Positions 36,246 to 45,222 of a stretch of 64,000 nt of DNA are shown here, piece by piece; the first letter of the stretch is position 1; each line of letters opens with the position of its first letter. The DNA is from Butyrivibrio sp. Su6. Its GTDB lineage: Bacteria; Bacillota; Clostridia; Lachnospirales; Lachnospiraceae. Location of the stretch: assembly GCF_900108105.1 (NCBI RefSeq), contig NZ_FNUR01000008.1, positions 1-64,000 of the forward strand, written 5' to 3'. The position numbers and the translations under genes are program-made. The notes below the pieces were generated by a model. The model worked only from the letters and a program-made list of their open reading frames with translations. It did no database searches and was not told where the DNA came from.

Positions 36246-37363
36246 TGGAAAAAAAGGTAAGCATAATAATTCCGGTTTATCAGGCAGCCAAATATCTTGA
36301 AAGGTGCGTTGAATCCTGCCTTGGGCAGAAGGGCATAAATGCCGATGAGCTGGAAATAATCCTGGTCGATGATGGCTCAACAGATGGCAGCAGCGAGCTT
36401 GCGGATGAGCTTGAAAGAAGTGCGAACTGCGTTTTTGAGGGCAAGGGTGATAAAAGCAGCGGATATATTGTAAAAGCTATCCACACCGGTAACCACGGCG
36501 TTTCGCATGCCCGAAATCTGGGGATTGAGAAAGCAAATGGTAAGTACATCTGCTTTGTGGATGCAGACGACTATGTCAGCGAGAGCTTTGTTGCTAATCT
36601 CCTGGCTGCCGAAGATCGTGATAATGCAACTGATGAAGAGTCAACAGTTATCAAAACTAATTCACCTGAGAATGTGGAAAAGCCAGGCGAGATTTCCCAA
36701 AATTGTGCATTGGATGGATATGAGCCGGTAATTATTGATTCCACAGACACTTACCTTTCAGGACTTAACATTAGTGGATATCAGTATATTGAGAACTCTA
36801 TCCTTAATAGAAACACTCACGTTTGGGGAAAGCTCTTTTTATTAAGTGCGATAAGAGACAATCACATTACCTTCAAGGAAGGGCTGACAATCGGTGAGGA
36901 TCTACTTTTCCTTTTGGATTTAGCTCTTTTGCAGGGAAAGAAAAAGACAGTGAAGTGCACTGGAACAAATGGCTATGTTTATGTGGATAACCCGGAAGGC
37001 GCAATGAAAAAGGCCTTTAAGGAAAGTTATCTGGACGAGGTTGTTTGCTGGCGTGAGGCAGAGGAAAAGCTCCTTGGAGCAAGGGAGTACATTTCAGAGT
37101 ATTCTTTTGTGAGCGTTGCCGTGAGCCAGATTATGACAGCTCTTTTGGTGGCAGGGAAACTTGCAAGGACAGATGAGGCCGAAAGAGATAAAGATATAGA
37201 AACGCTTGTTATTTCAAAAGTCAGGGAACAGGTCAGCCATGCCCTCAAAGTGCGAGGCGCTTTTGCTGCACTTGAATTTGGATACAAGATAAAGGTGACA
37301 ATCTTCAGGTTTAATCCGAAGTTTTATCTCAGGCTCTATGGAAACTATAAATCTCAGAGATAA
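36245..37363 (+). CDS. GT2 glycosyltransferase
   Basis: A 372-residue GT-A enzyme with VSIIIPVYQAAKYLERCVES at the N-terminus, DDGSTDGSSELADE and VDADDYV. A segment of about 50 polar residues (about 125-175) is inserted after the DxD strand relative to typical GT2 enzymes. The ATG at 36245 overlaps the upstream TAA by one base, giving translational coupling; ATG 36230 is within the previous gene and adds five residues. Donor and acceptor are unknown. Confidence 0.8.
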   Translation: MEKKVSIIIPVYQAAKYLERCVESCLGQKGINADELEIILVDDGSTDGSSELADELERSANCVFEGKGDKSSGYIVKAIHTGNHGVSHARNLGIEKANGKYICFVDADDYVSESFVANLLAAEDRDNATDEESTVIKTNSPENVEKPGEISQNCALDGYEPVIIDSTDTYLSGLNISGYQYIENSILNRNTHVWGKLFLLSAIRDNHITFKEGLTIGEDLLFLLDLALLQGKKKTVKCTGTNGYVYVDNPEGAMKKAFKESYLDEVVCWREAEEKLLGAREYISEYSFVSVAVSQIMTALLVAGKLARTDEAERDKDIETLVISKVREQVSHALKVRGAFAALEFGYKIKVTIFRFNPKFYLRLYGNYKSQR

Positions 37364-37484
37364 AACACAGATTATATCTAGAGCGTTATGAGATTATAAA
37401 GAAAGCTATAAATATACTTATGCTGATATGAGAATACTTATCTGTTAGGCATAAGTTTATAAATGATAGTGAGAAAGGATTCGC

Positions 37485-38747
37485 ATGAATCTAAATAGAC
37501 CGATAGTTTTATATTATCATGCTGGCAGCGGAAATCATGGCTGCGAGGCTATTGCAAACAGTACGCTAAAGCTCATTCACAGAAAGAGGATTGAGCAGGG
37601 GTGCGACATGGAGAACATGCCGATTCCTGTTGTTATTTCTAACAATGTGGAAGAGGACAGGAAGTATTCACTTGGTGAGCTGGAAAAGCAGGGACTTTGT
37701 GTTCTTGCAAACGAAAGACATATTGATCAGGACTTTTTTGCCCATGTGATCTACTACGGATGGCGCAAGATAACCGGTGATAAGCAGTCCTTCATGAGAT
37801 ACAGATTTAGGGATGGCTACAGGGCTTATGTTCAGGAGCATAACAGGTGCGATATTCAGAAACGAGATGAAAAAGCGGATATGAGCATCGCGACAAACAA
37901 TACTCCACTTGCGATTTCAATTGGTGGCGACAACTATTGTTATCCCGAGATGGTTTCGGACCTGATACTTGCCCATGATTATTTTAGAAAAAGAGGCTTT
38001 GATACAGTCCTCTGGGGATGCTCAATTGAGCCTGATTCCCTTAAGGATGCAGCTCTTTTGCAGGATCTTAAGAACTTTGACAGAATCTATGCAAGAGAGT
38101 CCATAACTTACAATGCTCTTTTGAATGCAGGAATCTCTGCTGATAAGCTTGAGCTTAGGAAAGATCCGGCCTTTGAGCTTGAGACATCAGATGTTTCAGG
38201 TATTGATGCAGATGAACAGCTATTAAATGAGAATGCCAAGAATGCTGATTATAAGGCAGGTCTTTTACATAAGGATTACATCGGAATAAACTTAAGCCCT
38301 ATGGTAATTGCCAAGGAGAAGACTCCGGGGATTACCATGGAGAATTACAAGAGATTTATTCAGTACATCCTGGACAACACAGATCAGTCAGTTGCGCTGA
38401 TCCCACATGTGGTCTGGGCAAACAATGACGACAGAAAGCCGCTTTCTGAGCTTTTTGAAGCTTTCAAAGATAGCAAAAGAGTCTTTTTGATAGAGGATAT
38501 GTCAGCTTCGGACCTCAAGGGCTACATTTCAAAGTGCAGCTTTTTTGTTGGAGCAAGGACTCACAGCACAATTGCCGCTTATTCAAGCAAAGTGCCAACT
38601 CTTGTAATCGGTTATTCAGTCAAGAGCCGCGGCATTGCGACAGATCTTTTTGGCAGCTATGAGAACTATTGTCTTCCGGTACAGGAACTGTCCGATCCGG
38701 ATGCGCTTATAAACGGATATAAGTGGGTTATGGGGCATACTAACTAG
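37485..38747 (+). CDS. Polysaccharide pyruvyl transferase family protein
   Basis: A 420-residue protein of the CsaB/WcaK family. It opens VLYYHAGSGNHGCEAIANST, where GNHGxE is the family start, and ends with SDLKGYISKCSFFVGARTHSTIAAY, the GxRxHS substrate region. These enzymes transfer pyruvate from phosphoenolpyruvate to make a ketal on a sugar, giving the glycan a negative charge. A gap of 121 nt precedes it and contains an 8-bp inverted repeat (acttatgc/gcataagt at 37416 and 37449) but no clear promoter. Confidence 0.85.
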   Translation: MNLNRPIVLYYHAGSGNHGCEAIANSTLKLIHRKRIEQGCDMENMPIPVVISNNVEEDRKYSLGELEKQGLCVLANERHIDQDFFAHVIYYGWRKITGDKQSFMRYRFRDGYRAYVQEHNRCDIQKRDEKADMSIATNNTPLAISIGGDNYCYPEMVSDLILAHDYFRKRGFDTVLWGCSIEPDSLKDAALLQDLKNFDRIYARESITYNALLNAGISADKLELRKDPAFELETSDVSGIDADEQLLNENAKNADYKAGLLHKDYIGINLSPMVIAKEKTPGITMENYKRFIQYILDNTDQSVALIPHVVWANNDDRKPLSELFEAFKDSKRVFLIEDMSASDLKGYISKCSFFVGARTHSTIAAYSSKVPTLVIGYSVKSRGIATDLFGSYENYCLPVQELSDPDALINGYKWVMGHTN

Positions 38748-38764
38748 AAATTGGGGATGAGAAT

Positions 38765-39694
38765 ATGATAATTTTGCAGATAGCTGGTGGTTTGGGGAAC
38801 CAGATGCAGCAGTATGCGCTTTACAGGAAACTTTTAAAGTGCGGAAAAACAGTGAAGCTTGACCTTTCATGGTTTGGCCCGGAAATTCAGAAGAACATGC
38901 TGGCTCCCAGGGAGTTTGAGCTTTCTCTTTTTAAGGATCTTCCATACGAAGAATGTACTAAAGAGGAAAAAGACGCGCTGATAAAGCAGAATCTTTTTCA
39001 AAAGGTAGCAGGAAAGATTTCCAAGAAACTTGGATTCAGCGCAAGCTCCAACGCCAAGGTTTTTGTGGAAACTAAGATGTATCACGAAGAGATTTTTGAC
39101 CTGGATGATATTTATATCACGGGTTATTTTGCCTGTCAGTACTATTATGACGACGTGATGGCAGAGCTTCAGGATTTGTTTGTATTCCCGCCCCACTCCA
39201 TTCCGGAGCTTGACCAGCGCAATGCCGTTCTTGCTGCAAAGATGGAAAAAGAAACTTCTGTCAGCGTCCACATCAGGCGTGGAGATTATCTGAGCCCTGA
39301 AAACGTGGAGATTCTCGGAAATATTGCCTCTGATAAGTACTATGAGAGCGCCATGAATTATTTCCTTGAAAAGGACGCAAATACTCATTTCTATATCTTC
39401 ACCAGTGACCATGAGTACGCAAGAGAGCACTACAGCGATGAATCTCGTTACACGATCATAGACTGGAACACAGGTAAAAACAGCCTTCAGGACCTCATGC
39501 TCATGAGCCACTGCAAGGGCAATATCTGTGCCAATTCCACTTTCAGCTTCTGGGGAGCTAGGCTTAATAAGCGTCCCGACAGAGAGCTTGTCCGCACCCT
39601 CAAGATGCGCAACAATCAGGAAGCTTTGCCTGAAGTTATGCATAAATACTGGAAAGACTGGATTCTCATTGATGAGAATGGAGTGATCGTTTGA
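38765..39694 (+). CDS. GT11 alpha-1,2-fucosyltransferase-like enzyme
   Basis: A 309-residue protein with IILQIAGGLGNQMQQYALYR at the N-terminus, HIRRGDY (169-175) and CANSTFSFWGARLN near residue 260, matching the three GT11 blocks. It is clearly homologous to the protein at 25546 but differs through most of its length, so the two probably act at different positions. It follows the pyruvyl transferase gene by 17 nt. Its GDP-fucose supply must come from genes outside this window, if fucose is the donor. Confidence 0.85.
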   Translation: MIILQIAGGLGNQMQQYALYRKLLKCGKTVKLDLSWFGPEIQKNMLAPREFELSLFKDLPYEECTKEEKDALIKQNLFQKVAGKISKKLGFSASSNAKVFVETKMYHEEIFDLDDIYITGYFACQYYYDDVMAELQDLFVFPPHSIPELDQRNAVLAAKMEKETSVSVHIRRGDYLSPENVEILGNIASDKYYESAMNYFLEKDANTHFYIFTSDHEYAREHYSDESRYTIIDWNTGKNSLQDLMLMSHCKGNICANSTFSFWGARLNKRPDRELVRTLKMRNNQEALPEVMHKYWKDWILIDENGVIV

Positions 39695-39765
39695 AAAGGT
39701 GCGGCATGAGTACATAAAGTGCTAGTAATTAGCGAAATGTTAGATATATAAAGGAATTAGTTTTA

Positions 39766-41289
39766 ATGGGTAGAGTTAAGTCAGCAACGAGAAATATTGC
39801 ATTTGGATATATTGGTCAGGTTGCAACCATGATCATGTCTTTTGTGCTGCGAAAGATCTTTATCATGCACCTGAGCGAAACTCTGCTTGGCATCAACAGC
39901 ACATACACAAATATTCTCTCAATCCTCAATATGGCCGAGCTCGGCATAGGAACAGCTCTTAACTTCAGCCTTTATGGCCCGGTTTCCCGCGGCGATAAAG
40001 AGAAGATCAAGTCCTACATGCAGATGTACAGAAAGGCCTACTACTGTATCGCTTTGGTAGTGGCTGTCATGGGTACAGCGCTCGCGCCATTTCTTAAGTA
40101 TCTGGTAAAAAAGCCGGATGGAGTTCTTTTACGAGATCTCACACTCTACTATTTCATATTCCTTTTTAATACAGTCAGCAGCTACTTTGTTGCTTACAAA
40201 TACAGTTTGGTCAATGCTGAGCAAAAGAACTATGTTCAGACCAACATTCTTACAATAACAAAAGTTATTACAGTCTTTTTCCAGATAATTGTTATCATCG
40301 TTACCAGAAATTTCTATCTGTTCCTGATAACAGATGCAGTGATCCAGCTTCTTCAGAAGATATTTGTTTCAAGGTATCTCAATAAGATGTATCCATATCT
40401 TACGGAAAAAGATATCACGCCTCTGTCAAAAGAGGAGAGTGATACTGTCTGGAAAAAGACAAAAGCCCTTGTATTTCATAAGGTTGGCGATGTTGCAAGA
40501 CTCCAAACCGACGCCCTTATCATTTCTTCTTTTATCGAAGTAAAAATGGCAGGCTTTGTTGATAACTACAACATGGTCATCAGCTCAGTCTCAAATTTCG
40601 TAAACATCATTTTCAATTCAGTAATTTCAAGCTTTGGAAACCTCATCGCCACAGAGTCCAAGGAAAAGCAGTACGAGATGTTCAAAGTCTACAGATTTTT
40701 TGCATCCTGGGTCTATGGCTACTCCTGCGTGGGATTCATGGTTCTTTTGACTCCTCTTATCAGGATAATGTACGGAGATTACTGGGCTCTGGCGCCAATG
40801 GTAATCTACTGCATTCTTATTGATTATTACTTCAAGGGCGACAGAATTGTCCTTAGTAACTATAAGACCGCAGCCGGCGTATTTGAGCAGGATAAGTACC
40901 TGGCACTGATCCAGGGAGCAGTAAACCTTGTGATATCAATTGCTCTGGTGCAGACGCCCCTCGGCCTTGCCGGAATTTACATTGGAACAATTGTTTCAGG
41001 ACTTATTGCAAATATCACCAAACCAATCATTATTTACCGCGCCTGCTTTGACATGAGCGCAAAGAGCTACTTCTTAGACACCTGCAAATACCTTGCAAGC
41101 CTTGTCTTTGTGCTGGTTGTATGCAATGCTATCAGTATCAGGCTTCTTGCAGATTTGAATATTCTAACGTTCCTGGTTATGGCTGTTATCATTACTGTCG
41201 TTTTCAACGGAGTGTATTTCCTCCTCTACGGCAGAACAGCAGAGTTTAAGTACGTACTTGGCAAAGTCCTCGCGAAGGTGGGAAGATAA
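39766..41289 (+). CDS. Wzx-like polysaccharide flippase (MATE/MOP superfamily)
   Basis: A 507-residue protein with about 12-14 membrane helices. The opening KSATRNIAFGYIGQVATMIM and the helix-4 region (INSTYTNILSILNMAELGIG) resemble polysaccharide exporters of the PST type. It is predicted to flip an undecaprenyl-linked glycan across the membrane. It closes the locus; repeat array B starts 137 nt after its stop. A second flippase candidate of the ABC type lies at 26467, an unusual redundancy. Confidence 0.9.
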   Translation: MGRVKSATRNIAFGYIGQVATMIMSFVLRKIFIMHLSETLLGINSTYTNILSILNMAELGIGTALNFSLYGPVSRGDKEKIKSYMQMYRKAYYCIALVVAVMGTALAPFLKYLVKKPDGVLLRDLTLYYFIFLFNTVSSYFVAYKYSLVNAEQKNYVQTNILTITKVITVFFQIIVIIVTRNFYLFLITDAVIQLLQKIFVSRYLNKMYPYLTEKDITPLSKEESDTVWKKTKALVFHKVGDVARLQTDALIISSFIEVKMAGFVDNYNMVISSVSNFVNIIFNSVISSFGNLIATESKEKQYEMFKVYRFFASWVYGYSCVGFMVLLTPLIRIMYGDYWALAPMVIYCILIDYYFKGDRIVLSNYKTAAGVFEQDKYLALIQGAVNLVISIALVQTPLGLAGIYIGTIVSGLIANITKPIIIYRACFDMSAKSYFLDTCKYLASLVFVLVVCNAISIRLLADLNILTFLVMAVIITVVFNGVYFLLYGRTAEFKYVLGKVLAKVGR

Positions 41290-41425
41290 GAGGAAGTATA
41301 TAGGAACAAGTTTGTTAATTCGAGAAAATAAGAAGAAGCTTTGGGAAAGTTCTTGTGAAGGCATGAAGATAGAGTGTTCTTGATTATGCGATCAAAGATA
41401 ATGAAAAGCATTTCTATCAAAAAAT

Positions 41426-41657
41426 GGGCATATAAGCGAAAAATATCGTCTACACATCCATAAGTAAGTATTTGCAATGGGAAAATTGGGCATATATTGA
41501 AAAATAAGAATTACGACATCCATTGAATGAAAGTATGATTAGCTTTTGGGATAGACGAATGGATGTGGTAATTGAAAAATCCCTTGATTATACCCATTTT
41601 CAAGGATTATTTTTATCGTGCATGGATGTGTAAAGTAAAAAAATGCCATATATGCCC
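41426..41657. repeat. Array B: four units of the two-box repeat
   Basis: Forward units at 41426-41459 and 41488-41521, reverse units at 41561-41595 and 41624-41657. All box B sequences are of the ACATCC type, and the spacing between boxes is 18, 18, 19 and 18 nt. The arrangement is two forward then two reverse, so the block is a loose palindrome of about 230 nt. The rest of the 41290-41756 gap holds A/T-rich sequence with no gene that I can support. Confidence 0.8.
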
Positions 41658-41756
41658 ATTTTGTAACAACTGCTTTAGTTAACAGTGCAGAAAGTTCTGA
41701 TATTTTTTTATAAAAATAGTATACATGATTTATATTCGCACGTAGAGGTGTTAATT

Positions 41757-43127
41757 ATGGGCTATAGAGTTGATGAAAGATACAAAATGGTCTTGGATAT
41801 GACAGTTGACGATTTGCTCGGAATTATGAATGTTTCCTTAGTTCAGCAGGCAAAAGACGTAGTAAAAAGGTTTATGGGGCGCTCGGTCCGCACTAAAGAT
41901 CCGCTGTTTTGGCCTGCAGGAATGCTGATGCTGGGACTTGTATCGGCAGCAGAGCAGGAAGTATATAAGCAAGATGCTCCATCTGAGGAGAATGATGGTA
42001 AGGCAGTTGCTATGAAAGAACATTCAGAAGACGAACAGGCGACTGTCATCAAGCAGCTGGATGTAGAAATAAAAAACAAGTGCCTTGCTGCAATCTCAGC
42101 GCACCTGGATATGTGGCTTAAATCCTATGATGGAAAAATAGATTTTGTTGATGATGCCTTGTCTGGTGTTTGTTTTATTAGAGCATATGAGCTCACTCAT
42201 GAGGATAAGTACAAAGAGGCAGCTGACAAGATAGCACAGTTTATATTAACAGCACCTCGAGATGAGCAGGGAACGATCATATATAATCCAGGGAGAAATT
42301 CAGCCAATATCTTTGCTGACGGAGTAGGACAGGTTTCCATGTTCATGGCTGCTTATACAAACGCCTTTCCGGATAGCGACATTGTTATAAGTTCCGGCTC
42401 CAGGCTTGATGCCAGTAAGCAGATCAAGAACTTCTTTGAAATGGGAGTAGACAAGAAAAGCGGACTAAATTACCACGGGTACTCGCTTCATGATAATCAG
42501 AAAAAAGGTCTTCTTGGTTGGGGAAGAGCATTCGGATGGCTCTACATGGGAGTCGCAGAGGCTGCCTGTGCTGCAATAAAGAGCAGTGAATGTGAGATGC
42601 CTGGTAATAATGAGAATTCAGATAATGGTAATAATACTGATAATGCTGAAAAAAACTATATTAGTAATAATGCCAATGATAGAGGACAGACAAACGATAA
42701 TTATTTAAAGGCAACTGATAATAATGAGTGTCGGGGAGACTGTCCGGACAGAAAGCGCTGTTTCATGAATTCCGGATTCAATATAACCGGATTGTACAGG
42801 CAGATGAGCAGAACAGCTCTTGAATATCAGCGTGCTGACGGCGGTTGGAGCTGGCAGATTCAGGGAATAGAAGGACATATTGATATGTCTGCAACAGGCA
42901 TGATTGCATATTCACTGGCGAGGGGCTACAACGCCGGGATACTAGATAACATTGAAGATATAGGCAGCTCTTTTGACAAGGCTGTTGAATGTATGCTGTC
43001 GCATACAGATAAAGGGGCAGTGCTTGATGCACTTAGTTCATGTGATGATTTTGGGGTTCATTATCAGACTTATGGGCATTATCCTTGGGGACAAGGAGCA
43101 GTGCTCGCAGCACTTGCAGTGATTTGA
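41757..43127 (+). CDS. GH88/GH105-like unsaturated uronyl hydrolase homologue with Asn-rich insert
   Basis: A 456-residue protein with an (alpha/alpha)6-barrel pattern. FVDDALSGVCFIRAYELT, ADGVGQVSMFMAAY, SGLNYHGYS and GWGRAFGWLYMGVAE match GH88/GH105 enzymes, which remove unsaturated uronic acids from oligosaccharides made by lyases. There is no signal peptide, so it should act in the cytoplasm. About 70 residues (roughly 280-350) form an Asn- and Asp-rich low-complexity insert ending in a Cys-rich patch. ATG 41757 follows agaggtg, so the frame starting at 41685 is too long. Confidence 0.7.
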   Translation: MGYRVDERYKMVLDMTVDDLLGIMNVSLVQQAKDVVKRFMGRSVRTKDPLFWPAGMLMLGLVSAAEQEVYKQDAPSEENDGKAVAMKEHSEDEQATVIKQLDVEIKNKCLAAISAHLDMWLKSYDGKIDFVDDALSGVCFIRAYELTHEDKYKEAADKIAQFILTAPRDEQGTIIYNPGRNSANIFADGVGQVSMFMAAYTNAFPDSDIVISSGSRLDASKQIKNFFEMGVDKKSGLNYHGYSLHDNQKKGLLGWGRAFGWLYMGVAEAACAAIKSSECEMPGNNENSDNGNNTDNAEKNYISNNANDRGQTNDNYLKATDNNECRGDCPDRKRCFMNSGFNITGLYRQMSRTALEYQRADGGWSWQIQGIEGHIDMSATGMIAYSLARGYNAGILDNIEDIGSSFDKAVECMLSHTDKGAVLDALSSCDDFGVHYQTYGHYPWGQGAVLAALAVI

Positions 43128-43276
43128 TAATATGTTTTAGGAACAAATTAGTAATACGCTGATTCCAAATCAATTATCGTAAATAAGTTGATTGTGTAGT
43201 AATAAGTTGTTGATTCAAGTAAAATCTAAAGAGGGTTAGCATAATAGAAAATATCAGGAAAGAGAAGGGGATTACA

Positions 43277-44143
43277 ATGAGATACGGAGCACTTGAAGCT
43301 GGCGGAACAAAGATGATAGTGGCAATTGGGGACGAGAATGGAAAAATCTTGGAGAGAGCATCTTTTCCTACGCTCACGCCTTCTGAGACAATGCCAAAGA
43401 TGATTGATTTCTTTAAGAATAAAGAAATCGTTAGCCTTGGAATTGCCTGCTTTGGACCAATTGACCTGAACAAGGAGTCAAAGACTTACGGATATATCAC
43501 ATCCACACCAAAGCTTGATTGGAGAAACTATGACATCGTAGGAGAATTCAAGAAGGCGCTTAATGTTCCTGTTGGATTTGACACAGATGTTAATGGTTCA
43601 CTTCTTGGCGAGATTACATGGGGATGTGCACGAAACAAAACTGATGCCATCTACCTTACAATTGGAACAGGCATAGGCGGCGGAGTTATGACAAATGGCA
43701 AGCTCCTTCATGGCATGCTTCATCCGGAGATGGGACATATTAAACTGGCCTTGGAAGATGGAGATACCTACAAAGGAAAGTGCCCATATCATGGCACCTG
43801 CTTTGAAGGTCTGGCAGCTGGCCCTGCTATTGAAGAGCGCTGGGGCAAAAAAGCCGTTGAACTTGCGGACAACAACGAAGTCTGGGAACTTGAAAGCGCC
43901 TATATTGCTCAGGCTCTCAGCTCATATATTCTTACCCTTAGCCCACAGATCATCATTCTTGGAGGCGGCGTAATGCATCAGATGCAGCTCTTTCCACTTA
44001 TCAGAAAAAAAGTCATTGAGCAGCTTAATGGTTACATCAACACTGATGAGATCAAAAACATTGATGAATACATCGTTCCTGCAAGCCTAAATGATGACCA
44101 GGGAATAATGGGAGCTGTGAAGCTCGCTATTGATGCGGTTTGA
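43277..44143 (+). CDS. scrK: ROK-family fructokinase
   Basis: A 288-residue sugar kinase. The phosphate-binding segment is EAGGTKMIVAIG (7-18), and GIGGGVMTNGKLLHGMLHPE carries the ROK signature. MGHI and the CPYHGTCFEG cluster give the His/Cys zinc site typical of the ScrK/YdhR fructokinase group. It would phosphorylate fructose or a related hexose with ATP. The gene is alone between the hydrolase and a convergent small gene, with agaagggg 8 nt before its ATG. Confidence 0.8.
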   Translation: MRYGALEAGGTKMIVAIGDENGKILERASFPTLTPSETMPKMIDFFKNKEIVSLGIACFGPIDLNKESKTYGYITSTPKLDWRNYDIVGEFKKALNVPVGFDTDVNGSLLGEITWGCARNKTDAIYLTIGTGIGGGVMTNGKLLHGMLHPEMGHIKLALEDGDTYKGKCPYHGTCFEGLAAGPAIEERWGKKAVELADNNEVWELESAYIAQALSSYILTLSPQIIILGGGVMHQMQLFPLIRKKVIEQLNGYINTDEIKNIDEYIVPASLNDDQGIMGAVKLAIDAV

Positions 44144-44154
44144 GTCACAACAAA

Positions 44155-44190
44155 AAATCCTTAATCTGTAGTCAAGCAGATTAAGGATTT
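44155..44190 (-). terminator. Intrinsic terminator of the minus-strand gene 44218-44571
   Basis: Perfect 14-bp stem (44155-44168 with 44177-44190) and an 8-nt loop. Read on the minus strand it is followed by a run of T residues (complement of the a-run at 44152-44157). On the + strand no T-run follows. It may still slow readthrough from the fructokinase gene, whose stop is 12 nt upstream. Confidence 0.75.
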
Positions 44191-44217
44191 AGAGCGGCAA
44201 CTGAGTGTGCCGTTTTT

Positions 44218-44571
44218 TCAAGCGAATAAATCTAGTGAAGCTCCCTGAACACCATATGTTTGACCGGACATATTCTGTCCGTATCCAATTGTCATGCCTT
44301 GGAATTTCTGAGCGACTTCGTTGTAGGCCCTATTTGTTTCCTGAGACTTTTTTACATAGTCCATAGACATGGACAATGAATCAGAGTCTTCCTGGGCTGA
44401 TGCGACCTGTGCATTTGGATATATCACAGGCGGCACATTCATCACGGCGCCCTGCATACCTGTCTCAGTAAATGCATCAGAAATATCAGCTTCGTTCTTA
44501 AGTTTGTAGTTCAAAGGCTGAACAAAGCTCATTCCGTACATGTTTCCAATTCCACCAACGGTTAATCCCAT
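44218..44571 (-). CDS. Small protein of unknown function
   Basis: A 117-residue protein starting GLTVGGIGNMYGMSFVQPL, with no membrane segment or known motif that I recognise. It is rich in Gln, Ser, Gly and Met, and the C-terminal half (about 68-95) looks helical and polar. The ATG at 44571 is used because aaaggg lies 6 nt upstream on that strand; the longer frame from 44610 has no such site. It is convergent with the fructokinase gene and divergent from the small gene at 44888. Confidence 0.55.
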   Translation of the reverse strand: MGLTVGGIGNMYGMSFVQPLNYKLKNEADISDAFTETGMQGAVMNVPPVIYPNAQVASAQEDSDSLSMSMDYVKKSQETNRAYNEVAQKFQGMTIGYGQNMSGQTYGVQGASLDLFA

Positions 44572-44742
44572 ACAAACCCTTTCAAAAAAAGTGCAAACAT
44601 CATTAAACAATTGTATCGAAACCGATTAAGACAATTGTTCCAAAAATTCAATAATATCGCTTTCAGATAAAAATCGGCAAAAAGCCCACCATTACTTGCT
44701 TTAATGATATTCTCAGAGGATAAGGGAATCAATTATTGCCAT

Positions 44743-44795
44743 TGAAATTTTGTATTAAATTTCTATGACTAATTATGAAATTTTGTTTAAATTTA
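44743..44795. repeat. Two near-identical 20-nt direct repeats in a divergent intergenic region
   Basis: TGAAATTTTGTATTAAATTT (44743-44762) and TGAAATTTTGTTTAAATTTA (44776-44795) start 33 nt apart, about three helical turns. They lie between two divergent small genes (starts at 44571 and 44888) and may be operator sites. A weak ATGAAA/TAAAAT pair (44775-44780, 44799-44804) overlaps the second copy. The remainder of this 316-nt gap holds the two genes' leaders only. Confidence 0.45.
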
Positions 44796-44887
44796 TGATA
44801 AAATTATGTTGAGGGGTAATCTTATCCTTCGGAAAAAGACTTCAATTGTTGGACATAAATGGAAAGAGAGAAAGGAGCGACCTGCTT

Positions 44888-45154
44888 ATGAAAAACAGCC
44901 AGCTGCAATACTCTCCGTTCAAACCAAACTTGAAGACAGCCGAAGTATTTGCGTGGGGCGATCCGGAGTATAATCTTTTTGACCAGCTGAATGAAAAGTA
45001 CGAAAAGACACACCCTGAGTATTCTAAATTATCTTCGTACGAGAAGATGGTTATCAGAGAGCAGATCCATCATGAAGCTATTGGCTTGACGCCATTGAAT
45101 CTTATTAAGAGCTTCATAGAAGATCCGCAATTTGATGAATTTAGAATTGTATGA
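44888..45154 (+). CDS. Small protein of unknown function
   Basis: An 88-residue charged soluble protein (LKTAEVFAWGDPEYNLFDQL near the start). No family is recognised. ATG 44888 follows aaggag by 11 nt; an ATG at 44846 would add 14 residues without a ribosome site. A perfect terminator follows 30 nt after its stop, so it is transcribed as a single-gene unit, which supports it being real. Confidence 0.6.
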   Translation: MKNSQLQYSPFKPNLKTAEVFAWGDPEYNLFDQLNEKYEKTHPEYSKLSSYEKMVIREQIHHEAIGLTPLNLIKSFIEDPQFDEFRIV

Positions 45155-45184
45155 CATTTTGAATGATTTTACCGTACTCATCTA

Positions 45185-45222
45185 ATCCCAGAACTAGCAA
45201 ATAGTTCTGGGATAATTTTTTT
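45185..45222 (+). terminator. Intrinsic terminator
   Basis: Perfect 12-bp stem (45185-45196 with 45202-45213), a 5-nt loop, then aattttttt. It ends the + strand gene at 44888. It abuts the stop codon of the convergent minus-strand gene at 45221, so it probably acts for both directions. Confidence 0.9.

Noticed and set aside
38867..39715. Antisense open frame of 282 codons opposite the GT11 gene
   Set aside because: It mirrors a well-supported GT11 gene, has no family resemblance and no ribosome site.
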